This document shows positions 18,444 through 27,170 of a stretch of 64,000 bases of DNA, in pieces. The stretch's first letter is position 1. The number at the start of each line of letters is the position of its first letter. The DNA is from a candidate division Zixibacteria bacterium HGW-Zixibacteria-1 (GTDB lineage: Bacteria; Zixibacteria; MSB-5A5; GN15; PGXB01). The notes beneath the pieces were generated by a model. That model was given only the letters and a program-made list of their open reading frames with translations, was not told where the DNA came from and ran no database searches. The position numbers and the translations under genes are program-made. The stretch is from contig PGXB01000011.1 of assembly GCA_002838945.1 (NCBI GenBank), positions 1-64,000 on the forward strand, in the 5' to 3' direction.

Positions 18444-21002
18444 CTACCACCATTTAATCATTCGGGGCAAATAATTGTGAATCAGATTGACATTATGCGG
18501 CATGATCCGGGCGGCAATACCGAAACGGCCGGACTCTTTGCAGGTAACTTCGGCTTCATATTTATGCTGCCCGTTTTCAAGATTATCACCATTAACCCGA
18601 GTCGCCGGGACCGGCTCATAATTATCCATCTGTTCCAGTGAATTCAAATTACCCGCGATAACTTCAACGGTGACATCGTCGGGGGAGATGGCACCCAGGT
18701 TGACTTTAAGATGCACCGGTATTTTGTCGCCGACTTTGGGCGATTCTTCCATTGAGGGCGTTTCGATATCATCGAGTGTAATTTTATCCCATTGATAGTG
18801 TAGATTCGAGCGCCATTTAGCCATACCCCGTGCGATTTCATAATTATTGGCGGTGAAAGCCTCGTGGGCCTTGATAGCCGGGGCGTAAAACATGTTGGAG
18901 TAATCCTTAACCATCCGGTGAGAACTAAAACGGGTGCAGGCCATGATCATCGAATTCTTGACGATTTTTACCCAGTCGTTAGGAAAATTGGCGGCATCCC
19001 TCTTATAAAAGAGGGGGATGACATCTCTCTCGAGAACATCATAAAGGAACTGGCTCTCGAGATTGTCCTGATATTCGGCATTGGCATACTCCTCGCCGTT
19101 ACCGATTTTAAAACCGGTTTCGGGGCTGTAACCCTCGCACCACCAGCCGTCGAGAACAGAAACATTGACGGCACCGTTGATGGCGGCCTTCATGCCGCTG
19201 GTTCCCGAGGCTTCCTGCGGGCGGCGGGGGTTGTTGAGCCAGACATCAACGCCCTGCACGAGATAGCGCGCGACATTGATATCGTAGTCTTCAAGGAAGA
19301 CAATATGGCGACGGAATTCATCGCGAGCGGAGACCTGAAGGATATTCTTAATAATCTCTTTCCCGGGATTATCGAGCGGATGGGCCTTGCCGGCCAGCAG
19401 AATTTGCACCGGCATATCTTTATTCCCGATTATTTTCAGAATACGATCGACATCTTTGAATAACAGGAAAGCCCTCTTATAAGATGAAAAGCGGCGCGCA
19501 AAACCAATGGTCAAAATACGCGGGTCGAGGACTTCATCGGCTTTCCTGACTTCATGGACCGGGGCACCGCGGCGCTCAAGCTGCTTTTGAAGACGTTTGC
19601 GGGCGAAAAATACCAGGCGCTCGCGACGTCTTTGATGAACCCGCCACAATTCGGCATCGGGAATTTTATTAATACTTTTCCAGTCTTCGAACAGCAAAGA
19701 CTGTTTGGTAAATTTGGGGCCGAAATAAGTATCGAATAAATCGACCATGTCATGGCTCAGCCATGAGCGCAAATGCGCCCCGTTGGTTATGGAGGTTATA
19801 GGGACCTCTTCGGCGGGGAGATTGGGCCATATATTGTGCCACATTTTGCGGGAGACTTTGCCATGAAGCTGCGAGACCCCGTTGCAGAAAGCGGCCGACT
19901 TCAAAGCGGCGGCGGTCATATTATATGGTTCGCTATCACTGTTGAAAACGCGGCCGACCGCCAGAAATTTCTGCCAGGTCATACCGATGCCTTCGACATA
20001 AGGTTTCAGGTAAGTTTCCATCAGCTTGGGATCAAACTGCTCGTTGCCGGCCGGCACCGGAGTATGCGTTGTAAAGACTGTGGTCGACCAGATCACCTGA
20101 GCGGCTTCGGAGATACTAAGCTTCTCCTTTTCCACCAGCGATTTCATTCTTTCCAGCAGCAGGAACATCGAATGACCCTCGTTCATATGGTACACCGCGG
20201 GTTTGATTCCAAGGGTTTCCAGCGCCCGGATACCACCGATACCAAGAAGGATTTCCTGTTTCAGGCGGGTGTCCTTGTCGCCGCTGTACAGCACGGAAGT
20301 GATTTCCCTGAACTTGGAGGGATTATCCGGAATATTGGTATCCATAAGATACAGGGGAGTAATACCAACCATAACGCGCCATATTTGAACCTTTACGGGA
20401 GTCCCGCCGAAATCGATATTGAATTTAATCGGATTGCCTTCGCTGTCTTTTTCCAAGACAACCGGCATATGGTACCAGTCGTTTTCTTCATACCTTTCCT
20501 GCTGCCATCCATCGGAGGAAAGAAACTGACGAAAGTAGCCGTAACGATATAATAATCCGACCGCGACAAGAGGAATGCCCAGATCACTGGAAGCTTTCAA
20601 ATGGTCACCGGAGAGAATCCCGAGGCCGCCCGAATAGATGGGCAAACCGGTATCGATACCATATTCGCAGGAAAAGTAGGCAATTTTGGCATTAGTATGT
20701 TCGGGATATTGCTTTTGAAACCACCGGCCGGCCTTCAAATAATCCTGGTAATCGGCATAAACCCGATCCAGATTGGCCAGAAAGGCCTCATCCTGGGCGA
20801 CTTCTTCCAGTTTTTGCTGCGGCAGATAGGCCAGCATTTCAATCGGATTCTGATATGATTTTTCCCAGAGATCGGAGTCAATTCTGATAAACAGCTTGAC
20901 AATATCCCAATTCCAGGAAAACCATAAATTCATTGCCAGCTCTCTGAGCCGATGTATTTTTTCGGGAAGATTGGGCAGAACCAAAAATTGTCTAATTTTC
21001 AT
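18444..21002 (-). CDS. glgP: Alpha-glucan (glycogen/maltodextrin) phosphorylase
   Basis: An 852-aa cytosolic enzyme that releases glucose-1-phosphate from alpha-1,4-glucans. The N-terminal DUF3417 module (NLPEKIHRLRELAMNLWFSWNWD) places it in the short, DUF3417-type phosphorylase branch. The catalytic part shows YFSCEYGIDTGLPIYSGGLGILSGDH, the HMNEGHSMF segment, and the PLP-lysine context RRPQEASGTSGMKAAING. A C-terminal roughly 110-aa beta-sandwich extension follows. Divergent from pckA, so storage-glucan breakdown and gluconeogenesis share one intergenic control region (21003-21188). Own terminator downstream. Confidence 0.92.
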   Translation of the reverse strand: MKIRQFLVLPNLPEKIHRLRELAMNLWFSWNWDIVKLFIRIDSDLWEKSYQNPIEMLAYLPQQKLEEVAQDEAFLANLDRVYADYQDYLKAGRWFQKQYPEHTNAKIAYFSCEYGIDTGLPIYSGGLGILSGDHLKASSDLGIPLVAVGLLYRYGYFRQFLSSDGWQQERYEENDWYHMPVVLEKDSEGNPIKFNIDFGGTPVKVQIWRVMVGITPLYLMDTNIPDNPSKFREITSVLYSGDKDTRLKQEILLGIGGIRALETLGIKPAVYHMNEGHSMFLLLERMKSLVEKEKLSISEAAQVIWSTTVFTTHTPVPAGNEQFDPKLMETYLKPYVEGIGMTWQKFLAVGRVFNSDSEPYNMTAAALKSAAFCNGVSQLHGKVSRKMWHNIWPNLPAEEVPITSITNGAHLRSWLSHDMVDLFDTYFGPKFTKQSLLFEDWKSINKIPDAELWRVHQRRRERLVFFARKRLQKQLERRGAPVHEVRKADEVLDPRILTIGFARRFSSYKRAFLLFKDVDRILKIIGNKDMPVQILLAGKAHPLDNPGKEIIKNILQVSARDEFRRHIVFLEDYDINVARYLVQGVDVWLNNPRRPQEASGTSGMKAAINGAVNVSVLDGWWCEGYSPETGFKIGNGEEYANAEYQDNLESQFLYDVLERDVIPLFYKRDAANFPNDWVKIVKNSMIMACTRFSSHRMVKDYSNMFYAPAIKAHEAFTANNYEIARGMAKWRSNLHYQWDKITLDDIETPSMEESPKVGDKIPVHLKVNLGAISPDDVTVEVIAGNLNSLEQMDNYEPVPATRVNGDNLENGQHKYEAEVTCKESGRFGIAARIMPHNVNLIHNYLPRMIKWW

Positions 21003-21188
21003 GGCGAAGGTCTTTCACTCAAATAATCCTTATTTATTTGCAAAAATCCTTTTTACAATGTAAGCTTCGACATAATACGTATTCAAATTTAGACAATACA
21101 GAATTAATATACAAGATAAAATACCGATATTTAGGCTCAAGGGAGGCAATTACCGGCAATATCGGCCCAATAGAAACAGGAGTATAAA

Positions 21189-22766
21189 ATGGAAAGCAAA
21201 ATTCTTGAAAGATACGGCATCCGGAATAGCGGCGTTGTCTATCGCAATCTTCCGACACCGGCCCTTTATGCCGAATCAGTCAGAAACAGAGAGGGCTTCA
21301 TTGCCCATCTTGGCCCTTATGTTGTAAGAACCGGTCATCATACGGGGAGGTCTCCCAAAGACAGATTTATCGTCAGGGAATCGACATCGGAAGGAAAGGT
21401 TTGGTGGGGCAAGGAAAATCGGCCCTTTGACGGAAAAAAATTCGACATTCTATATTACCGAATACTGGCTTATCTCCAGGGCAAACAGCTCTATGTTCAG
21501 GATTGTTATTCGGGCGCCGATCCCGATTATCGTATGGCAGTTAGAGTAATAAATGAAACAGCGTGGCATAACCTCTTTGTCCGCAACATGTTTATAAGAA
21601 TGGCAAGTCGCGATGAATTGGATGGTTTCGAACCGGAGTTTACCGTTATTCATATCCCGAATTTCCACGCTAATCCTGAATTGGACGGCACCAATTCCGA
21701 ATCTTTCGTTATTCTCAATTTCGAAAAGAGACTTGTTATCATCGGCGGGACGGCCTACGCCGGAGAAATAAAAAAGGCCATTTTCACGGTGCAAAATTAT
21801 TATCTGCCGCAAAAGAATGTGCTTTCGATGCATTGTTCGGCCAATATGGGGGAAAAAGGGGATACCGCGATATTTTTCGGACTTTCGGGAACAGGCAAGA
21901 CAACCCTTTCCACCGACCCCGATCGAAAGTTAATCGGCGATGATGAGCATGGATGGAGCGAAAAAGGGATTTTCAATCTTGAGGGGGGCTGTTATGCCAA
22001 GGTTATTCGGCTCTCTCAGGAAGGAGAACCGGATATTTACGAGTGCACCCGTAAATTCGGGACCGTGCTGGAGAATGTGGCCATCGATATCGATACCAGG
22101 CGCATCGATTTGAATGATTCCAGTCTCGCCGAAAATACTCGCGCCGCCTATCCCATAACTCACATTAAAAACAGCGCTCCGGACGGTCTGGGGGGAAACC
22201 CGAGTCACATAATCCTCCTGACGGCGGATGCGTTTGGTGTCCTGCCGCCGGTGACCAGATTGACCCCGGAAGTGACACAAAAGTATTTTCTGATAGGTTA
22301 TACCGCCAAAGTGGCCGGCACCGAAATAGGCATAACCGAGCCCAAAGCGACCTTCAGTTCCTGTTTCGGGTCCCCGTTTATGGCACTGGAACCGACCGTT
22401 TATGCTCATCTGTTGCGGGACAAGATTAAGAAACACAAGGTTTCCTGCTGGTTGGTGAATACCGGCTGGGTCAATGGACCCTATGGAATCGGAAAAAGAA
22501 TCAGCATTGCCCATACGCGGGCAATTATTAAGGCTATTCTGGAGGGGACCTTGGAAAAATCCGAATATTGGAAAGACGACATATTCGGCTTGGAAATTCC
22601 CAAAACATGTCCCGGAGTGCCGGCCGAGTTGCTGAACCCGGCTCTGGGCTGGGCCGATAAAGATAAATACAAAACCGAGGCACGAAAGCTTGCCGAAATG
22701 TTTGAGAATGTTTATCTTGAGTTCAAAAAGGATGAGGCCACCGAAAAAATTACGGAGATGAATTAA
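21189..22766 (+). CDS. pckA: Phosphoenolpyruvate carboxykinase (ATP)
   Basis: A 525-aa enzyme converting oxaloacetate and ATP to PEP, CO2 and ADP. Motifs: RTGHHTGRSPKDRFIV near residue 50, the P-loop GLSGTGKTTLSTD at ~231-243, the kinase-2/metal motif LIGDDEHGW at ~251, and the adenine-binding NTGWVNGPYGIGKRI region near ~420. Length and motifs fit the ATP-dependent rather than the GTP-dependent family. An AGGAG ribosome site precedes the ATG. pfkA follows 13 bases downstream in the same transcript, an unusual pairing of a gluconeogenic and a glycolytic enzyme. Confidence 0.95.
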   Translation: MESKILERYGIRNSGVVYRNLPTPALYAESVRNREGFIAHLGPYVVRTGHHTGRSPKDRFIVRESTSEGKVWWGKENRPFDGKKFDILYYRILAYLQGKQLYVQDCYSGADPDYRMAVRVINETAWHNLFVRNMFIRMASRDELDGFEPEFTVIHIPNFHANPELDGTNSESFVILNFEKRLVIIGGTAYAGEIKKAIFTVQNYYLPQKNVLSMHCSANMGEKGDTAIFFGLSGTGKTTLSTDPDRKLIGDDEHGWSEKGIFNLEGGCYAKVIRLSQEGEPDIYECTRKFGTVLENVAIDIDTRRIDLNDSSLAENTRAAYPITHIKNSAPDGLGGNPSHIILLTADAFGVLPPVTRLTPEVTQKYFLIGYTAKVAGTEIGITEPKATFSSCFGSPFMALEPTVYAHLLRDKIKKHKVSCWLVNTGWVNGPYGIGKRISIAHTRAIIKAILEGTLEKSEYWKDDIFGLEIPKTCPGVPAELLNPALGWADKDKYKTEARKLAEMFENVYLEFKKDEATEKITEMN

Positions 22767-22779
22767 ACAGGGCAAAAGT

Positions 22780-23913
22780 ATGGCAGAAAAAATGAAAATC
22801 GGCGTTTTGACCGGAGGCGGAGACTGCCCCGGTTTGAATGCCGTCATTCGGGCGGTCGTGAAGACCGCTATCAGCGATTATGACATGGAAGTGGTCGGCT
22901 TTCTGGACGGCTATGAGGGATTGATCGAGAATCGCTATAAGACACTGAAATCATCGGATGTTTCGGGCATTCTGGCTCTTGGCGGGACCATTCTCGGCAC
23001 CTCAAATCGCGCCGACCCGTTTCACTATCCGGTGCTTCAGGGGGATGAATATATCTATCTCGACCGCTCCTCACAGGCGGTTCAGAATTTCGAAAGGCTC
23101 GGACTTGACGCCCTGATTGCGATCGGCGGAGACGGCACCATGGCGGCTTCCAACGGTATGGCCCAGAAGGGACTCAAGATAATCGGTGTTCCCAAAACGA
23201 TCGACAATGATCTCTGGGGAACTGATCAGACTTTTGGTTTTGACTCGGCGCTGGCCTCGGCCACCGATGCCATCGATAAGATCCATACCACTGCCCAGGC
23301 CCATCACCGGGTGATGATAGTCGAAGTTATGGGCCGTTATGCGGGATGGCTGGCGCTGGCTTCAGGAGTCGCAGGCGGCGGCGATATTATTTTGATTCCC
23401 GAAATCCCATACCATATCGATGTGATAGTCGATAAAATCAGATCCAGAAACCGCCGGGGCCGCAATTTCAGCATTATTGTCATCGGTGAGGGCGCCAAAT
23501 CGGAAGGCGGCGATATGGTGGTCAAAAAAGTGGTTAAAAACAGCCCGGACCAGTTACGCCTTGGCGGAATTTCCAATCAACTGGCGGCCCAGATCGAGGG
23601 AATTGCCAATATCGAAACCAGGGTGACGATTTTGGGGCATCTTCTCCGCGGCGGCACGCCGACCGCATTCGATCGGCTGCTGGCCAGCCAGTTTGGCTGT
23701 GAGTCGGTTCGCCTGGCCTATGCCGGGAAATTCGGTCAAATGGTGGCGTTGCGGGGCGGCGGAATCGATTCGGTTCCGATTATCGATGTTGCCGGCCGAA
23801 TTCGTAAAGTCAGCTATGATACACCATTGCTGAAAGCGGCCCTGTCGCTGGATACGTCGCTTGGCGTTGAAAGCATCGATGTTCTTAAAACCGAACAGAC
23901 CGTGGCAAAATAA
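22780..23913 (+). CDS. pfkA: 6-phosphofructokinase
   Basis: A 377-aa enzyme phosphorylating fructose-6-phosphate. GVLTGGGDCPGLNAVIRAVV at the start binds the nucleotide phosphates; GGDGTMAASN lies at ~113-122 and PKTIDNDLWGTDQTFGFDSA at ~137-156, with the catalytic Asp of TIDND. The specificity positions read Gly (GGDGT) and Lys (PKTIDND). In the group III mixed-substrate family Gly usually means ATP and Asp means pyrophosphate, so ATP use is favoured, but this rule has exceptions. Second gene of the pckA operon; a terminator follows at once. Confidence 0.9.
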   Translation: MAEKMKIGVLTGGGDCPGLNAVIRAVVKTAISDYDMEVVGFLDGYEGLIENRYKTLKSSDVSGILALGGTILGTSNRADPFHYPVLQGDEYIYLDRSSQAVQNFERLGLDALIAIGGDGTMAASNGMAQKGLKIIGVPKTIDNDLWGTDQTFGFDSALASATDAIDKIHTTAQAHHRVMIVEVMGRYAGWLALASGVAGGGDIILIPEIPYHIDVIVDKIRSRNRRGRNFSIIVIGEGAKSEGGDMVVKKVVKNSPDQLRLGGISNQLAAQIEGIANIETRVTILGHLLRGGTPTAFDRLLASQFGCESVRLAYAGKFGQMVALRGGGIDSVPIIDVAGRIRKVSYDTPLLKAALSLDTSLGVESIDVLKTEQTVAK

Positions 23914-23936
23914 CTATTTCTGTAAATGACATTTAA

Positions 23937-23960
23937 GAGGCCCTTCGGGGCCTTTTCTTT
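23937..23960 (+). terminator. Rho-independent terminator of the pckA-pfkA operon
   Basis: A GAGGCCC-TTCG-GGGCCTT stem with a TTCG tetraloop followed by TTCTTTATT, about 25 bases past the pfkA stop. Confidence 0.75.
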
Positions 23961-23975
23961 ATTCCTGTAAAGAAT

Positions 23976-24004
23976 TTGACTTTTCGAGTGCAAAACCGTA
24001 TTTT
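23976..24004 (+). promoter_or_regulatory. Sigma-70-type promoter of tdh
   Basis: TTGACT (23976-23981), a 17-base spacer and TATTTT (23999-24004) stand 38 bases before the tdh ATG and just after the pfkA terminator. A GAGGAAG ribosome site precedes the ATG at 24042. Confidence 0.5.
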
Positions 24005-24041
24005 TTCCCGAGTTGAACATAAGCGTGTAAGAGGAAGTTAA

Positions 24042-25103
24042 ATGACCGGTACAATGCTGGCGGCTATGAAAGTACGACCGGCTGCCGGGGCGGAATTGAA
24101 TAAGGCCAAAATTCCGCGCCCCAAATCAAATGAAGCCCTCATAAAAATCAAAGCGGCATCCATTTGCGGTACCGATAAACATATTTATAACTGGGATAAA
24201 TGGGCTGAAAGAAGAATTAAGCCGCCTATGATTTTTGGTCACGAATGTTGCGGTGAAGTGGTTGAAATCGGCTCGGCTGTCGAGGCCATCAGGATCGGAG
24301 ATTTTATTTCAGCGGAAACGCATATTCCATGCGGCCACTGCTTCATGTGCAAGACAGGAAACATGCATCTCTGTCAGAATCTGTCCATACTTGGAGTGGA
24401 TGTTAACGGTATTTTCGCCGAATATGCGGTCATCCCGGAAATTTGCTGCTGGAAAAACCATCCTGACATGTCACCCGCCTTCGCATCGGTTCAGGAGCCA
24501 TTGGGAAATGCCGTTTATACCGTGATGGAAAGTAACGTGTCGGCAAAAAAGATTGCCATTATCGGTGACGGCCCAATCGCGGCATTTGCCTGCGGTGTTG
24601 CCAGGGCGGTCGGCGCCGCATTAATATATAATCTGGGGATGATCGATTTTAACCTTGATATTTGCCGTCGCATGGGGGCGGATGTATCGATTAATGTCAC
24701 GACTGATAATGATTATCGGCGAAGGATTATAGAAGAAACCTCCGGTGGGGTCGATGTGGTTCTGGACATGGCCGGCAACAAGAATGCGGTCAACGACGGA
24801 TTTGCGATTCTTCGCAGAACCGGAACCTTCACCGCCTTCGGAATTGCTTCGGCGCCATTTGAATTCGATATGGCCGAGAATGTGGTTTTTAAAGGTGCAA
24901 AAATTATAGGTATTAACGGCCGCAAGATGTTTGAGACATGGTATCAATTAAAGAATCTTCTTGATTTCGGCAGGATAGATATCAGTCCGGTGATCAGTCA
25001 CCAATTCCCTTTTACCGATTTTATGGAAGCAATTGACATCGCCGCATCGGGAAAGGTACCATCGTCGAAGATTGTTCTTTTGATGGAACCGCCGGGAAGA
25101 TGA
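24042..25103 (+). CDS. tdh: L-threonine 3-dehydrogenase (zinc alcohol dehydrogenase family)
   Basis: A 353-aa medium-chain dehydrogenase oxidising L-threonine with NAD+ to 2-amino-3-oxobutyrate. The threonine-dehydrogenase signature CGTDKHIYNWD holds the catalytic-zinc Cys (~residue 41), with FGHECCGEVVEIG at ~65 and the structural-zinc cysteines in CGHCFMCKTGNMHLC (~97-111). The Rossmann segment is IAIIGDGPIAAFACGVARAVGA; the usual GxGxxG is altered to GDGPIA. Two Kbl-type genes downstream would use its product, which strengthens the call. A related sugar or polyol dehydrogenase is less likely. Confidence 0.85.
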   Translation: MTGTMLAAMKVRPAAGAELNKAKIPRPKSNEALIKIKAASICGTDKHIYNWDKWAERRIKPPMIFGHECCGEVVEIGSAVEAIRIGDFISAETHIPCGHCFMCKTGNMHLCQNLSILGVDVNGIFAEYAVIPEICCWKNHPDMSPAFASVQEPLGNAVYTVMESNVSAKKIAIIGDGPIAAFACGVARAVGAALIYNLGMIDFNLDICRRMGADVSINVTTDNDYRRRIIEETSGGVDVVLDMAGNKNAVNDGFAILRRTGTFTAFGIASAPFEFDMAENVVFKGAKIIGINGRKMFETWYQLKNLLDFGRIDISPVISHQFPFTDFMEAIDIAASGKVPSSKIVLLMEPPGR

Positions 25104-25126
25104 GACATCTGAAAAAGGTAAACACA

Positions 25127-25155
25127 TTCACATTTCAAATAGCACATGCTAATAT
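25127..25155 (+). promoter_or_regulatory. Possible promoter of the synthetase-ACP-kbl genes
   Basis: TTCACA (25127-25132), 17 bases, then TAATAT (25150-25155), 18 bases before the ATG with an AGAGGAAG ribosome site between. It suggests the downstream genes can be transcribed independently of tdh. Tentative. Confidence 0.35.
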
Positions 25156-25173
25156 AAAAGAGGAAGATTTGTA

Positions 25174-26880
25174 ATGACGAATCTTGGAGTTTACGAAGAG
25201 AAGGTCAAAGATTTCAGCTGGGAAATCTCAGAACAGGAGCTGGGTTATAAAAAAGGGGATATAATCAATATCGGTGAATATTGCACCGACCGGATCTGCC
25301 GTATGGGAAAGAAAGACAAACTGGCCCTTATCTGGGAAGGTTACAGCGGCACTGTCAGGAAATACACTTTTGACGATATGAGGCTGCTGACTAATTCCAT
25401 TGCGCATTTTCTCATGAATCTGGGGCTTCAAAACGGCGATCGTATTTGCATTTTTATGGACAGGGTCCCGGAATTGTATTTCGGGTTCCTGGGCATTCTC
25501 AAGATGGGCGGGATCGCACAGCCTTTGTTTTCGGCTTTTGGATCGGAATCGCTCCTGACACGCCTTGAAAATGCCAAGACCAGGGCGATCATGACGCAGA
25601 AGAAGCATTTGCCCAAGGTCCGCAATATTGTAAGTACTCTGCCCGATCTTGAATTCATTATCGTTATCGATGATGACGGCAGCAAGCCGCTTCGGGAAAG
25701 GGAAATCGCTTTCTCGATGGACAAAGCGGAGAGAATAGAGAGTATTGATATTTTTCCAACCAAAGCCGAGACACCTTCGGTCCTGCACTATACATCAGGT
25801 ACAACCGGCCAACCGAAAGGTGCACAGCACGTCCACTATTCGCTTATTTCTCAGTACATAACGACAAAGTACGTTCTCGATCTTAAGGATGAAGATATAT
25901 ACTGGTGCACCGCGGATCCGGGCTGGGTGACCGGCACTTCTTACGGAATTATCGGGCCATGGGCCTGCGGCATCACCCAATGTGTCCTTGATTCAGGTTT
26001 TAAGGCCGAGACCTGGTACAAATTTATTGAAAAACATAAAATCACGGTGTGGTACTCCGCACCGACCGCGATTCGTTCATTGATGAAAGAGGGGACCGAA
26101 GCCGTCAGGAAATATGATTTATCATCGCTCAGACATCTTTGTTCGGTCGGCGAACCACTCAATGCCGAGGCGGTTATCTGGTCCGAGGAGGCCTTCGGCC
26201 TGCCGTTCCATGATACTTACTGGCAGACCGAAACAGGCAGTATGGTGATTTCCAACTATCCCAATATGAAGATAAAGCCCGGCTCGATGGGCAAGCCGTT
26301 TCCGGGAATTACGGCAACGGTAGTGGATCTGAATACGCATGAGCCGATTCCGCGCACCGGCATAGTCGGATTGATAGCTCTGAGGCCGGGTTGGCCCTCG
26401 ATGTTCAGGACCTATTGGAACAATGAATCCACCTACAAATCGAAATTCAAAAACGGCTGGTATATATGCGGCGATCGGGCCAGTATCGATGACGACGGCT
26501 ATTTCTGGTTCGTGGGACGCGATGATGATGTCATCAACACCGGCGGCCACCTGGTCGGCCCGTTCGAGATCGAATCGGCCCTTCTGGAACACGAGGCGGT
26601 GGCCGAGTCGGCGGTCGTGGGCAAGCCGGACCCGGTCAACATGGAAGTGGTCAAAGCATTTATCGCCCTCAAGCCCGGTTTTGAAGCATCGAAGGATCTG
26701 AACCTGGCCATCATGAATTTTGTCCGTAAGAAACTATCGCCGCTGGCCATGCCCCAGGAGATCGAATTTGTTGCGTCGCTTCCGAAAACACGCAGCGGCA
26801 AAATTATGCGGCGATTACTGAGAGCAAAGGAGTGGGGCGAAGAAATCGGCGACACTTCAACTCTTGAAAATGATGAATAA
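25174..26880 (+). CDS. AMP-forming acetyl/acyl-CoA synthetase (AcsA-like)
   Basis: A 568-aa ANL-superfamily adenylating enzyme. Motifs: the P-loop-like HYTSGTTGQPKGAQH at ~206-220, TYWQTETGSMVISNYP (A5-type motif), GDRASIDDDGYFWFVGRDDDVINTGGHLVGPFEIE (hinge), and the catalytic lysine in PKTRSGKIMRRLL at ~540. Overall it resembles AcsA-type acetyl-CoA synthetases, so acetate or a short acid is the likely substrate; the thiol acceptor could be CoA or the adjacent acyl carrier protein. The ACP gene follows after 31 bases. Confidence 0.85.
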   Translation: MTNLGVYEEKVKDFSWEISEQELGYKKGDIINIGEYCTDRICRMGKKDKLALIWEGYSGTVRKYTFDDMRLLTNSIAHFLMNLGLQNGDRICIFMDRVPELYFGFLGILKMGGIAQPLFSAFGSESLLTRLENAKTRAIMTQKKHLPKVRNIVSTLPDLEFIIVIDDDGSKPLREREIAFSMDKAERIESIDIFPTKAETPSVLHYTSGTTGQPKGAQHVHYSLISQYITTKYVLDLKDEDIYWCTADPGWVTGTSYGIIGPWACGITQCVLDSGFKAETWYKFIEKHKITVWYSAPTAIRSLMKEGTEAVRKYDLSSLRHLCSVGEPLNAEAVIWSEEAFGLPFHDTYWQTETGSMVISNYPNMKIKPGSMGKPFPGITATVVDLNTHEPIPRTGIVGLIALRPGWPSMFRTYWNNESTYKSKFKNGWYICGDRASIDDDGYFWFVGRDDDVINTGGHLVGPFEIESALLEHEAVAESAVVGKPDPVNMEVVKAFIALKPGFEASKDLNLAIMNFVRKKLSPLAMPQEIEFVASLPKTRSGKIMRRLLRAKEWGEEIGDTSTLENDE

Positions 26881-26911
26881 CCATAAATTTAAATAAATTA
26901 AGGAGATTTTT

Positions 26912-27163
26912 ATGTCGGATACAAAAGAAAGAATTTTGGAATATGTCAAGAATGAGTACCTCGAAGAGGACGACGATCGTGAGGTCACGTACGACACGCC
27001 GCTGATTTCGGGCGGCATCGTCGATTCATTTTCCATGGTATCATTAAAGTTGTTTCTCGAAAACAAGTACAATATCAAGATTCCGGATGATGTAGCCACC
27101 CCGGAGGCTTTCGACTCGGTCAACAACATCGTCGAAGTCCTGAAGAAATTCAACGTCCAGTAG
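26912..27163 (+). CDS. Acyl carrier protein (dedicated)
   Basis: An 83-aa acidic helical protein with an AAGGAG ribosome site. The phosphopantetheine serine is Ser39 in GGIVDSFSMVSL, a DSF variant of the usual DSL. The C-terminal part IPDDVATPEAFDSVNNIVEVLKK matches ACP helix III-IV. It is not beside fab genes but between an adenylating enzyme and an alpha-oxoamine synthase, 7 bases before the latter. This implies a dedicated carrier handing an acyl group between the two enzymes. Alternative: a general ACP that happens to lie here, which I think is less likely. Confidence 0.9.
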   Translation: MSDTKERILEYVKNEYLEEDDDREVTYDTPLISGGIVDSFSMVSLKLFLENKYNIKIPDDVATPEAFDSVNNIVEVLKKFNVQ

Positions 27164-27170
27164 GTGCAAT

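Noticed and set aside
19773-20552. Long open frame antisense to glgP
   Set aside because: glgP is certain in this stretch; the antisense frame has no recognisable protein features.
21930-22847. Long open frame antisense to pckA
   Set aside because: pckA carries all family motifs through this region; the antisense frame is chance.
23914-24041. Glycine or threonine riboswitch before tdh
   Set aside because: The leader between promoter and ATG is under 40 bases, too short for a glycine aptamer, and no conserved aptamer pattern was seen.
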